Position numbers and translations under genes: made by a program
NCBI RefSeq assembly: GCF_000189635.1
Contig: NW_002476400.1
Coordinates: forward strand, 1-64,000
Reading direction: 5' to 3'
Origin: Tetrahymena thermophila SB210
Taxonomy: Eukaryota; Ciliophora; Oligohymenophorea; Hymenostomatida; Tetrahymenidae
DNA length: 64,000 nt
Notes under the pieces: model-generated
Database searches by the model: none
Told to the model about the DNA's origin: nothing
What the model saw: the letters and a program-made list of their open reading frames with translations, nothing else
Shown here: piece by piece, positions 1 to 10,922 of the stretch
Layout of the letters: the number at the start of each line of letters is the position of its first letter
Numbering within the stretch: the stretch's first letter is position 1

Positions 1-627
1 TTTATAATAATAACAATAATAATAATATAAAATAGACAATTTAATTAATTAAAAAGTAAAGAAAATCCCCTACTAATCCCCATGAATCCCCAATTTTTTA
101 TCTTTTTGCAATACAAATTAATTTTTATCAAATGATAATTTCCATTAGTTTTCTTTCTTTAAGTATAATCTCCATTAAATATTCCATTCTTTAATTTTAT
201 TATATATCTACTTTTATCTTTTTTCGGATCCAATTTAGGATATTAATAAATTCCTTATTATGTATCTATCTACAACAGTAACCTAATTTCCATTAATATT
301 TTTATAAATAATAAAATTATATGTATCTAAAAATTTGAATTAAAATTGAGGAATAATAAAATTTAAAATTTAAGCTACAATTTAATGAGGTTTCAAATCA
401 TATTTAATTACAACAATATAATGTTAAATTTCTTATGTTCCTGATAAAAATATAGGTGTTATTACATATCTAAGTTAATTATAAGGTATTTTTTTATTTT
501 TTTCTAATAATTTACTAAATTTATTTTCTTCATCAGCATAACATTCATCATATTATTGTGTTGAAAATAATTTTAAATTTCCCTCAAGATTCAGATATTT
601 TGTTGAAATTACTAACTAATATTCCAT
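1..627 (-). CDS. Unidentified intronless gene, 3' end beyond the left edge
   Basis: With TAA/TAG as Gln there is an open frame of 209 codons from an ATG at 627-625 to the left edge, with no TGA. The product begins MEYQLVISTKYLNLEGNLKL and contains IPYNQLRYVITPIFLSGTQ. Composition is that of a real soluble protein, with mixed hydrophobic and charged residues and few homopolymers until a Tyr-rich stretch from a TAT/ATA run at the very edge. I do not recognise the family. It points away from the other genes of the left block, with the repeat cluster at 770-1680 in between, so that interval may hold divergent promoters. It lacks introns, like its neighbours and unlike the giant genes to the right. 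The frame is well supported; the function is unknown. Confidence 0.72.
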
Positions 628-769
628 CAATATCAAATTGTGCAAATAATTATATATTTTTTATATTTTTTCTATTGAAAAGATAATTTCTACTTTAGAT
701 TTTTTTTATTTTTCAAATATATAATTATTTTTTTTTTCATATTATTCGCACAAATTATTTCTTCCATTT
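628..769. other. A+T-rich spacer upstream of the minus-strand gene
   Basis: This short spacer is made of T-runs and A-runs upstream of the minus-strand gene that starts at 627. I see no conserved motif or reading frame in it. Confidence 0.4.
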
Positions 770-789
770 CACCTCATTCGCTAAATAAA

Positions 790-1110
790 TTATTCCGTTT
801 CACTACATAATTTATTCGCGCTCATTTAATTATTTCTTGATATTTAATTGTCTTTCCTGCTATTCTGCTATTCTACTATTCGCTCAATAAATTATTCTGT
901 TTCACTACATAATTTATTCGCGCTCATTTAATTATTTCTTGATATTTAATTGTCTTTCCTGCTATTCTGCTATTCTACTATTCGCTCAATAAATTATTCT
1001 GTTTCACTACATAATTTATTCGCGCTCATTTAATTATTTCTCCAGATTTGATTGTCTGTCCTGCTATTCGCGCTCATTTAATTATTTCTTCAGATTTAAT
1101 TGTCTGTGCG
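790..1110. repeat. Direct tandem repeat, 102-bp unit, about three copies
   Basis: The segment beginning CACTACATAATTTATTCGCG recurs at 801, 903 and 1005, a constant spacing of 102 bp. The first two units are nearly identical and the third degenerates after its first half. Shorter pieces of the unit (TTATTCGCGCTCATTTAATT) recur near 1067, 1279 and 1318. The CGCG core stands out in DNA this poor in G+C. No reading frame crosses the array. Confidence 0.9.
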
Positions 1111-1269
1111 ACATTGAAATTTATTTATTTTTTTATTATTATTTATTTCTGATTTAAAATTAGATAAATTATTTTATTTTTTATTTATAAATTGATACAA
1201 TTTTAACTCTGAAATCTTTACAAACAAATAAATTCTGAGCATCAAATTAAATAAGATCAAATTAATTCT

Positions 1270-1350
1270 TCCTATTTATTCGCGCTCATTTAATTATTCC
1301 GTTTCACTACAAAATTTATTCGCGCTCATTTAATTATTTCTTCAGACATA
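1270..1350. repeat. Degenerate further copies of the 102-bp repeat core
   Basis: Two closely spaced copies of the TTATTCGCGCTCATTTAATT core, with a TTCACTACAAAATTTATT variant of the CACTACATAATTTATT segment, lie here after an unrelated A+T-rich gap. They look like eroded members of the array at 790-1110. Confidence 0.75.
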
Positions 1351-1453
1351 ATTAAGTGCTGCAATTGAGAATATTTAATTATTTTTTTAATTCTTTTTTC
1401 TGATTTAAAATTGGAATAATAATTAGGTGATAAAAAAATATATATTGAGTGAA

Positions 1454-1680
1454 AATAAATTATTCCGTTGCACTACATAATTTATTTGAACGAATAGTTG
1501 GAATTGAAATGAATAATTAGGTGATAAAAAAATAGTTAGAATTGGAATGAATAATTAGGTGATAAAAAAATAGATATTGAGTGAAAATAAATTATGTAGT
1601 GCAACGGAATAATTTATTTGAACGAATCAAATTATATAGAGCAACAGAATAATTTATTTGAACGAATAGTTGGAATTGAG
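1454..1680. repeat. Inverted repeat pair built from the same core
   Basis: The segment AAATTATTCCGTTGCACTAC near 1457 is followed by the end of the repeat core (ATAATTTATTTGAACGAA). Its reverse complement, beginning AAATTATGTAGTGCAACGGA, lies near 1588. The arms are about 30 bp, separated by about 100 bp that itself holds a direct repeat (GAATAATTAGGTGATAAAAA, twice, near 1510 and 1548). A third variant copy follows near 1640. Together with the direct repeats to the left, this forms a foldback-rich cluster about 900 bp wide between divergent genes. It may be a terminal or internal repeat of a mobile element, or a replication or excision signal; I cannot tell which. Confidence 0.82.
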
Positions 1681-1948
1681 GTGGAAAAAAATTGAAAAAT
1701 ATAATTCAGAAAAAAGATAAAAATAATATATTCAAAAATCAATTAAAATAAAGAATAAAGCATAATGTAAAACAACATACATAGTAAAAGGATTCTTATA
1801 ATTTTTAGGAAACTAAAAACAAGAAATATATGATCTAAATCACAAACATATAAACAAATAAACACTATAATTAAATAAGTAATTCATAGATTACTATCCT
1901 TTTGAAGACGAAGAAGAAGAGAGAAATTCATGGAATAAAACAAAGAAA

Positions 1949-2860
1949 ATGTTCAATTATGGTCATTATAGTTTGAATTTCCACAAATAAGAAATTTACA
2001 TAAAGTAATAGAAAAAAATATATGAAACAATAAATTATAATAAAATCGAGTATCTCAGATCAGGTTAAAATTTCTCTTTAAAAATGATATAAATAAATAA
2101 TTTAGTTAAATAATCTTGTGAAGATATACAAGTATTTATATCATAAGCCATTAATTTCTATAATATGTGCATAAAATTAGGAAACATTGAAAAATAAGAA
2201 AGAAAACTAACTTTCCATTTTAATAATTATCTTCTATCTTTTAACATAATAATCAATATAATAGAAGACAAAGATCCTGAAAATGAGTCAGGTTTAAAAA
2301 TGGTATTAATAATAAGAAAAGGAAAAAGTATGTTTTCAGAACAATTAAATAATTCTTATTTTGATGATATTACATTCTTGATACTCTATAAGATTTATCA
2401 ATATCTTGATTTAGAATATGAATTATAAGTCTTTAACAAGAGTTACATATTTTCTGAAGATGAAAATGAAAGAGAATCTTGTTATGTTCCAATTTAAACA
2501 AAGATTTATTTGGATAATAAAAATAAAATCAGAGTTAAACCTGATGAACTTTTCATATTATAGAAGATTTAATCCATTTATGAGAAGAAATTCAATAATA
2601 ACATTGCTTTAATTTATAGATGTTATAAGAAATTATGTAAAGATATATTTTTGTTTAATATGATAAATGATAATAAATGGAAAGGATTGAGTTAACGTTT
2701 GTCTATTTTTAATTAAATAATGGAATTCTTACCTTAAAAAGTTAGTATATATAAAGGTATTTATGATTATGAGAATATTCATGTTTATGATTCTCAATGT
2801 AATTAGAATTAGAATGGACAGAAATGCAAGTTCTGTTCGATGTATGAAATTTTTATTTGA
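1949..2860 (+). CDS. Unidentified intronless protein, 303 aa, Cys pair at C-terminus
   Basis: The frame runs from ATG 1949 to TGA 2858-2860 with no internal TGA. Stretches such as CYVPIQTKIYLDNKNKIRVK and QRLSIFNQIMEFLPQKVSIY look like ordinary protein. It ends in a CxxC-type cluster (GQKCKFCSMYEIFI). Upstream of the ATG the frame stays open to about 1697 and includes an acidic run (PFEDEEEER), but it holds no earlier ATG, so the true start is uncertain. No family is recognised. It is the first of four plus-strand genes in the left block; no copy of the palindromic motif precedes it. It looks whole from the ATG onwards. Confidence 0.72.
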
Positions 2861-3007
2861 TTTGATTTGATTTGATTTTCTTTTTATTTAACGATATAAT
2901 TAATTTTTAATTTATCTAAAATTGAAATTAAATAAAAATTGAAAAATAATAATTGTGAAAAGGTAATATAATTATAGATTAGAAAAGAATAAGATAAAGG
3001 TACAGGA
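2861..3007. promoter_or_regulatory. Leader region with similarity to the 6842-6911 leader
   Basis: After a short TTTGA microsatellite (2857-2877), the sequence GAAAAATAATAATTGTGAAA and the roughly 50 bases after it resemble the segment just upstream of the gene at 6912 (GAAAAATAATTTTTGTGAAA and onwards). Both leaders end just before the start codon of a paralogous gene. They are probably homologous 5' leaders carried along by duplication. Confidence 0.5.
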
Positions 3008-4279
3008 ATGTATAATAATAATAATAACAAAACTTCTAAATAATTATTAGAAGAAGAAGAAGAATTCTAAAGATATTAAATAGCAAAAGAAGAAAACTAT
3101 GAACTTTATAAGACAATAAATCCAAAAAAAGTTCTCGCATAAGATGCAATTAACAATGCAGAATTTTTGCATTAATAAATAGAACCTGAAATGTTAAAGG
3201 CAAGGATAAGAATCGATAATTAAGCAGCTATTAATGATAGTATCGAGATTAAGGTTTCTAAAAGGGATACATTATATATACCTTATAAAAATGACGAAAT
3301 TGAAGAAGAAACATAATCTTAATGGCAGATTGAACGTAATGAGGAAAAATTCTGCTAAAAAATAGAAAATACAATTCTATGTTTTAAATCAATATCAAAA
3401 GAAAAAACATTTAAAAATGTTTAAATTGTAAATCAAAGTTTATTTGGTTATGCATCACAAATAAATAGAAATTTATTTCGTTTATACTAGTTAGACAAAA
3501 AAGACTAGGAAACAAGAAAAATTATAGATTTTTAACATATCAGAAACAAATACGAATTGCATAATCATGTTTTTCATCAATAATTCATAGAAATTGCATC
3601 AGAATTTTTTACATTGGAGAAAATTAAAAATCCTTTCGATAGGACATATTATGAAAAAGTCTTGGATAATATGATTTCTCAAATTCCATTCCAGACTTTA
3701 ACAGTGGATATTGAAAGTGCTAATGATCTGATCGATCAACATCTCGTCGAATAATAAGCAATAAGATTTAATTGGTTAGTAAATTACAATTTAGTACACA
3801 TTGCTAGCTACAACTACGGAGTTTAAGAATCTAGTGGAATAGTTTTAAAATTTAATACTTCTTAAATTCCTGAAAAAAGCAAATTAAGGGAATCAAATAA
3901 ATTCTGTATCTAATTAAAGAAAATGATAATGTAGAAATAAAATAAATTCTAATAATTAGCAATATATTTTCATTAGAAAAATATGATGAAATTTCAGGAT
4001 GTTTAGAATTTTGAATTTTATTTTTCATTTGCTTTGATAGAAAAATTCTTTCTTGTACCTGATTTCCTAGGTATTCCTCTATTTGAAAGCGAATTGTAAA
4101 TCTAAAATTATCAAGATGCATTAATTAGAATGTAAAAAAGCTACATTAAAAACTTTGATCCTGTTAAACATGTAGATTATGAACCCTACAAATCTAATTT
4201 AGAAATTGATATTGAAAGCTATAGATAAGCTTAGGAATAATAAAGAATTCTGATAAATAATAAATTAAATAAATTCTGA
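3008..4279 (+). CDS. Paralogous family member 1 (single-domain), 423 aa
   Basis: ATG 3008 to TGA 4277-4279 is one uninterrupted frame. The N-terminus is low-complexity (MYNNNNN, then a Glu run). From about residue 190 a domain begins (FIEIASEFF), passes through a conserved IPFQ element in NMISQIPFQTL, and ends in FALIEKFFLVPDFLGIPL at about residues 341-358, followed by a tail with YEPYKSNL. The domain is shared with the genes at 4475 (twice) and 6912 (once); the shared signature is F-A-x-(I/V)-(E/K)-K-three hydrophobics, then D-F-x-G-x-P-L. There is no signal peptide, membrane segment or known catalytic motif. I do not recognise the family; a structural or DNA-associated role in the putative element is possible but unproven. 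Confidence 0.85.
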
Positions 4280-4446
4280 ATGTAATTTAAAATAATTTGA
4301 ACAACAAATATGAATTATTGATAACTCTAAATTAAAAATAATTTTTTTCATTCTCTATATATTTTAAAAAAAAGAAAAAAAAACAAATTAAAAAAAAAGA
4401 ACAAAAAAAAAAAAGAATAAAACAAAACAACAAAAAAAAAAAATAA

Positions 4447-4461
4447 AAAACTTTTAGTTTT
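4447..4461. promoter_or_regulatory. Palindromic intergenic motif, copy 1
   Basis: AAAACTTTTAGTTTT is an inverted repeat (AAAACT/AGTTTT around TTT). It lies 13 bases before ATG 4475 and ends a long A-rich spacer. The same 15 bases occur at 6812-6826 and 8528-8542. It could act as a promoter element for the following gene or as a 3'-end signal for the preceding one. Confidence 0.6.
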
Positions 4462-4474
4462 GAATATAATAAAA

Positions 4475-6703
4475 ATGGATAGAAATAATTAATCTTCCGA
4501 CTATGAAAAATATAGACAATAAAACAAAGAATTGTTTTAGAATAAAAAATAAATAGATTTTGGAAAGAAAAATAATGACGAAGAACAGAAACAGATAGAT
4601 AATAGTTAGATAGATGAAGAAAGTTATAAGCTAAGTTCTGAAAATCATGACAAAATGTACTAATATATTTACTAAATGTTCAAAAAAGAAATTGAATTTG
4701 AAAAAGGAAAAACTTTCTTTGAAACAGTTAGATAAAATTTCGAATCAAAGTATTGTAATAATAATGTAGTTTTAAAGGCATAAAGTATGATATAATTCAA
4801 ATAAATATCGGATATTAAAATTGAAAATAATTAAAATAATAGATAATTTTATGAAAAATTAAATAAAAGAGAAGAATTTTAAAATGATTTTTTAATTCTT
4901 GCTAAAAAGTTTTTTTATAATCAAGAATTAGGCGTTGAATTCAATGATTATTTATTCAATGAAATTTTTGATTAAATAGTTACTTAAATGCCGTTTAAAA
5001 AGTATGACATTCCAGGTGAAATATATGTAAATCACTTCATAAAATATAAAAATTTTTGTAGAGTAACAGAGAAATTCATGAAAGGAGTTGATGTTTATGG
5101 TTTGTAAGGGATTGCGAATTTTGTTATTGTTTTAAAAGATGATAATAATAATATTGAAGGGTTTGGAATGTGCACCAATAAAGATATGTTAGGTGTTAAA
5201 GGTTAGGAAGTATCTAGATTTTATAATTTAACAAAACCCATAATTCCAAGAAAAAATGTAAAAGTATGTCAGTTATAGGTTTATGTAAATATGTACAACA
5301 TTTCTAAAAGTTTATAATAACATGCATATAAATATAATTAAGACACTAGAGAATAGTATGAAATTTATCTAGCATTGGCTATAGTAAAAAAACTATTTCT
5401 AGAATGTGATTTCTATGGAGTTCCTCTAAATGAATCTGAAGCCTAGGATTTATAAAACTAGATATCAGATTTATATGATATTTACTCAGGACATTTTAAT
5501 AATGATTTAACTTTTCTTTAACCTATTATAGATATGGGTGGAGATAAATATAAATAAGTATAAGATTATTAATTAAATTTGATAGTTAAAAAACAATTTC
5601 AGCGCAAATCGGAAAACGATGAATTTGAATAATAATTCGATTCTTAAATGAATGTAGCAAGAATAAGAGTTTAGGGAAATAATTAAAACGAAGATTCGGA
5701 ATCTTCTAATAGAAATTAGGATAAATTTTATTTCAGTCTTACAGTTGAAGATTAAAAAAAAAATTAATTCCATTAAATCCTCGAAAATTTGATTTTGTGT
5801 TTCAGATTCGTAATAGAAGAAAGAATATCTGGAGATGAAACCTTATAAGGTTATGCTTAATAAATTAATGCCGAATTAAAGGAAAAACTATAATTAAAAA
5901 ATTACAGTCTATAATTGTATAGAAAGTTATTAGACCCTGTATGGGAAGCAAGAGTTTCAAAATATAATGAAGAATTTCATAAGTAATTTATGAATATTGC
6001 ATCATAATTTTTCTAGAAAAAAAAATTTGAAAATTAATTTGATAAAAATTTCTACCAAATAATAATTGATAATATGGTATCCAATATTCCTTTTTAAATC
6101 ATAACAGTATAACATAATTAGTTTGGTGATTTATTCGACTAGGAACTTATTTTTAAATAGAATTTGAGATTTTTAAATTTAATCGATGGTAATCTAGTCC
6201 ACTTAGCAAATTACAATACTGCTTTTACTCCTTCGAAAGGTGTCTTTATGACCTTTGATACAACAACATTTCCTGAAAATAGCTAAATGAAAGATCCCTC
6301 AGAATATCGCTTTGAATTGGCATAAAGATAAATAAATGAAAAAAACGAATATTAACAAGTAGCAATATACATGCATTATGAAAATATGATAAAAAAAATT
6401 ATCAAGTATCAATAAATGTTAGGATATCAAATTAAGTATGTAGATTTTTATATCATATTCGCGATGATGGAAAAATACTATTTGTTTCCTGATTTCTTAG
6501 GTATTCCTTTGAGTTAGAATGATTTAAGGAATTATTAAGATTCGATGATTAAAATACAGTAAAGTTATATTAGAAGTTTTAATCCGTAATATTAATAAGA
6601 TTATGAACCATATAAAACTAACCTACGTATCACAAAAGAAAAATATAGTGAATTCTAAAATATTCAATACTAAGAATTAAAAAAAAAATTAAGCTAATTT
6701 TGA
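4475..6703 (+). CDS. Paralogous family member 2 (two fused domains), 742 aa
   Basis: One frame runs without TGA from ATG 4475 to TGA 6701-6703. It holds the family domain twice. The N-terminal unit begins near residue 139 (FLILAKKFFYNQELGV) and closes with LALAIVKKLFLECDFYGVPL at about residues 299-318. After an acidic, Gln/Asn-rich linker, the C-terminal unit begins near residue 505 (FMNIASQFFQKKKF) and closes with IIFAMMEKYYLFPDFLGIPL at about 660-680, then YEPYKTNL. The C-terminal unit is closer to the gene at 3008 (shared PDFLGIPL and YEPYK), while the N-terminal unit is closer to the gene at 6912 (CDFYG-PL). So this gene looks like a fusion or internal duplication of the two types. There are no introns and the function is unknown. 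Confidence 0.86.
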
Positions 6704-6811
6704 ATTTAATTTATGAGTGATTTAAATAAATGAATAATATAATGATATTACACTAGATAAAAAAAATATTTTTTTCTTTATATATTATATTTTTAAAAAA
6801 ACAAAAAATAA

Positions 6812-6826
6812 AAAACTTTTAGTTTT
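6812..6826. promoter_or_regulatory. Palindromic intergenic motif, copy 2
   Basis: The same AAAACTTTTAGTTTT palindrome lies between the genes ending at 6703 and starting at 6912. The surrounding bases (AAAAATAAAA before it, TAAATATT after it) also match copy 3 at 8528. The first ATG after it, at 6842, opens only a short frame; the real start is 6912. Confidence 0.6.
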
Positions 6827-6911
6827 AAATATTAATAAAAAATGAAAAATAATTTTTGTGAAAAGATAATATATTTAATAATAGAAAAGTAAGTAAATAA
6901 CATAACAAAAA

Positions 6912-8390
6912 ATGAGTAACAGAAAGTCAAAGAAAACAAGTAATTCTCAGGATTTAAATGACATTGAGATTTCCTAACGAGTTTAGAAAAAAAGAATGAA
7001 AAAAGAAGAAAAAGAAGAAAAAGAATAGTAAGTAGAAGAAAAAATACAATAAGTTTCTAATTAAGAACTTATTTTTAAAAAACCATAAGGTAGGCCTTAA
7101 TATTCTAACAACGCAGCAATGAAATAATAAAATGAAAAAATACTTTAAAGTGAAACTTCACCCTAATGTACAGATTAACGTATTCTTGAACTTGGAATGA
7201 AAGTGTATAGTACGAATACACCTATAATAAAATCAAGAATAAACGCACTTAATATGGATACATACACTATTAATCCTGAATCATAATTTATGTTTAGTAT
7301 GTTTAGAAATAAACAATATCCTGTAATTGAAAGCAAAGATTTTTCAGAGGTAACTATAAAGCCTAGATTACCTATATCAAGTTAAGGTCAAATTCCAGAA
7401 TTTAAATTCTAAGAAATAAATATGGAAGAAATAATAGATAATCTTAATGAATGCTTTTTAATCAAATAACAGTTATCTTAAGGAAGTAATAAGTAAACAT
7501 TGTATGAATATCTCTATTAAAAAAAATAAGTTGTGTATAATAGATTAGACATATTCTAAAAATTAAGTGAAAAGAAATATTACTTCACTGTTGTTCATAA
7601 TCCTAACACCAAAAACGATTATGATACTCTCTATCAATTCTTTAACCAGATTTTCATGGAAGTTTTTTAAATCCATTTTAAAAACAAACTTGGAAATCAA
7701 ACTCCATTTAGCGAAGTCTTATTCAATAATTTGGTAGATAAATTAGTTGTTTAACAACCATATGGGTGCCTTGATTTAACAAGAGAATAATTATAAAATC
7801 ATATGTTAAATCCAACAAATGTTTAAAATTCAAAAAGATTTATAGATACTGTGGATAAAAATTTAAAACATTTTGCAACTTTTATTGCCGGTTGCAGTAA
7901 AAATTAATCAGATTTCGTTGATTATGTCGTTTTTAATTACGAAACAGTATCGTATTTTATTAAAAAATCTATTCCTAATTTGAAAACATTTGATAATGAA
8001 ATGAACTCGAAGGATAAATAAATTATTTCTACAAAAATGATTTATTTCCATTAAAAGGAAATTGAAAATTTAATGGATAAAATGTAAAAAATGTTTAATT
8101 AGGATTTGAGCATATAATTTAACTTATATTTTGCTTTTGCTGTAATGAAAAAATTGCTATTCTCATGTGATTTCTATGGAGAGCCTTTAGTATTATTTGA
8201 ATCGGATAATTTTATTTTAGCTAATGAAGAACTTCAAAAAAGCTACACTGGAAAGGAATTTGATAAGAAAAATGATATAAATAAACTTCCATATTTCTTC
8301 AATGTTCAATCTAATCCATGCATTTACAAAATAGAATAAAATAAATAATTAAAAATAGTATATGAAAAACTAAACAAGAGATTATTTTGA
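6912..8390 (+). CDS. Paralogous family member 3 (single-domain, charged N-terminus), 492 aa
   Basis: ATG 6912 to TGA 8388-8390 is a single open frame. The frame is closed upstream at 6843, and no other ATG lies between. The N-terminus is highly charged (KKEEKEEKEQQVEEK) and includes KKPQGRPQ, which resembles an AT-hook core, so DNA contact is conceivable. The family domain occupies roughly residues 240-430, closing with FAFAVMKKLLFSCDFYGEPL at about 407-426. This matches the N-terminal unit of the gene at 4475 best. It has no introns, signal peptide or known enzyme motif. It converges on the RNA polymerase relic that follows. Confidence 0.85.
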
Positions 8391-8527
8391 TTCTGATTTT
8401 AATTCGATTACACCAATATATTGAAAATTAAAATTTCATTGTATAAAATTAAAAAAAACAAAAAAAAAACAAATAAAAAAAACAAAAACAAAAAAACAAA
8501 AATAAAACAAAAAAAAACAAAAAATAA

Positions 8528-8542
8528 AAAACTTTTAGTTTT
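8528..8542. promoter_or_regulatory. Palindromic intergenic motif, copy 3 (orphan)
   Basis: A third exact AAAACTTTTAGTTTT lies downstream of the gene ending at 8390, but no plus-strand gene follows; the next feature is the converging polymerase relic. Each of the three paralogues is therefore followed by the motif, while only two are preceded by it. That fits a 3'-end signal, or a duplicated gene-plus-spacer unit whose next member has been lost. Confidence 0.6.
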
Positions 8543-8635
8543 AAATATTTAAAATAAATAAATAAATAATTAAAAAAATAAATAAATAATTAAAAAAAAA
8601 AAATAAATAAATAAAATCACATCAAATCAACATAA

Positions 8636-10811
8636 TCATATATTCTATTTTGGTTTGAAATAAATAGACATACCCAAAGAATTCAATAAATCCTTAAAGT
8701 GTTTCGATGAATATTATATTTATGTTTTAACAACTTCACTTTTACCGTTACAATTTTTACAATAATATTTTTATTAATTCTAATCTCTATGCGCATATAA
8801 ACCACAATGAGAACATATATCAACAACAAAACCATCTGAGTGCTACCATGCGAATTATTTTATTACATTTGTTGTACCTGCAGATAAAAATGCAGCCATT
8901 TCCATTTCACCCAATCTCGAACCTCCATTATTCTTTGCACCATCTCTAGGTTAAAATACTTAGTTTCTATAAGCTTCATTAAATCCTACAGCATAAAGTT
9001 TACTAAACGCTTTCTATTCTTGAGCAGCATAAAATACAAATCCAACTTGAGCATATCCAATAAATTCTCCAGTTAAAGGATAATAAATCTTTTTCTATCC
9101 CAATATATTTCTTTATATTTCTTCTTATCTATCTATCTTCTTCACTTTGATTTGTATCATTAAGATTTTACATTTTATTATAATAATCTAATAAATGTTT
9201 ATAAGTTTTATTAAGTTAATCTTTTACATCGCAAAACATTGAAGAATCCAAAAACAATCCAGTTAATAACACAAGATAAGAAGTATATTATTCAATATTC
9301 ATACCTATTGTCATTCTGGTTGAAAATGAACAAGGATTAATTATAATATCAATTGGTGTACCATCATTTGTATATGGCATTTAATTTTCATCTCTAATTG
9401 TTCCAATTGTTCCCTTCTATCCGCATCTTGCAGCATATTTATCACCAATTTAAGGATATAATGGAATAATAAATCTTATTATAATTTTTTATTATCCATC
9501 AACATTAATTTATTTCACTTTTAAAATTATTCCTTCTTCATATTCAAACTTTATAGACCTATCAATTATTTAATCTTCTTGATTTAAAATTAATATTTTA
9601 CCTATAACAATATCACCTTTTCTTACAACTGAACCTTCTCTAATTAATCCATTTTCATCTAATTTTTCATAATTTAAATCATGTTAGAAATTTTTAACAT
9701 CTCCATTCTTACCTTTAATTATATCTGTCTGGTCTTCCTATAATTTCAGTCGATCCAGTTTATTATTTCTAAATAACAACTTCTATTATATCTTATTTAC
9801 ATTATAAATACATAGATTTTGCTAATCTGGATGAAATTGTAATAGAATCTTCTTGTTAATATCCATGTTCTTACAATACTGCAATACATACATTTGTACC
9901 GTTAAACTTTTCATTTGTATTTATCATATTTGTTGTCATTGTTTAAACTAAAGGAGCAGAACCTAAAATAAGATATTAATTTATATCAGATCTCAAATCA
10001 TTATCACTATATGGTTTTTAAACACTTCTCTTCATCTGAACAAAAGCAAAAATATTTCTAGGTGCATAATTACAATGAGGATAAGGAATAGTCGAAGGAT
10101 TTATACCTAAAACATTTATAGGATGAATTTCCATCAAATCAAAATTTAAATATACTCCTACATATCTGTTTTTTTCTTATAATGATATATTTTTTTATTA
10201 TCCATTAATTCTACTATTTCTTAAAAAGTTATTATATTCTAATATTTGAGCACTTGGTGAAACTAATTTATTACTTATTTCTTAAATATCGCACCATTCT
10301 ATACTTTAAGGAAATTCAGATAAAAATTATTCCCAAGTTTATATTTTCTTTTTAACAATTAATTAATCATATATTTAATTTTAATCTTTTATTTCTTAGA
10401 ATATTTAATTATTTTAATCTTTAGTTTCAATTACAAATAAAGGTCTTATCATTCTTCCACTATCTCCATAAATTAAAATTTCATTCCATTATCCTTAAAC
10501 TTCGAAAGTAACATATCTAGGAATTTTACCTTGAAATCTTCCTTATCTTAGATATTATATTGTTGAATATGGATCATTTGTTAAAAATAATAACTTACCG
10601 AATAAATATATCTTTGTTTTATTTTAGATTTATTATATTTACATAACTCTTACTTAATGTTTTCATATAAAAATTAATTCTTCCTTCTACATTAAAATCT
10701 TTCAAAAATATTACAATCTATTTATTTCATACATTTTAATAAGATTCTCTATAAATATTATTCTTCTAAAATATTAATCGCTCTTTTTTCAAAATTAAAC
10801 TTATTTTCCAT
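8636..10811 (-). pseudogene. Relic of RNA polymerase second-largest subunit (RPB2-like), truncated
   Basis: Minus-strand translation shows conserved blocks of the RPB2/beta-subunit family in the right order: YGDSGRMIRPLF, then IHPINVLGINPSTIPYPHCN, then QQEDSI, then IGDKYAARCGQKGTIG of the catalytic region, then INPCSFSTRMTIGMNIE, then PRDGAKNNGGSRLGEMEM, then a C-terminal zinc ribbon (CSHCG... and CKNC). In the family these blocks lie in the C-terminal half; the N-terminal half (roughly 600 or more residues) is missing. The copy is broken, with at least three interruptions. Several family-invariant positions differ from typical eukaryotic Pol II (AARCGQKG rather than ASRHGQKG), which hints at a viral or plasmid polymerase rather than the host gene. 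Treated here as a fossil, possibly part of the virus- or plasmid-like left block. Confidence 0.88.
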
Positions 10812-10922
10812 ATATCTTATTTATCTTGTACTTATTAATAATTACCATCTATTTTTCAAAAGTTAATTTAATTTCTTATTTTAAACTCTTATTAAATTTT
10901 ACTCACTATTTTATATTTATAT

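Noticed and set aside
66-95. CCCCAA-like strings resembling ciliate telomere repeats
   Set aside because: They are isolated, not in a tandem array, and fall inside the open minus-strand reading frame, where they encode ordinary residues.
790-1110. Regular repeats suggestive of a CRISPR array
   Set aside because: The units are contiguous 102-bp tandem repeats with no unique spacers, in eukaryotic DNA.
6842-6955. ATG at 6842, just downstream of the palindromic motif, as the start of the third paralogue
   Set aside because: It opens a frame of under 40 codons that is not the paralogue frame; the gene starts at 6912.
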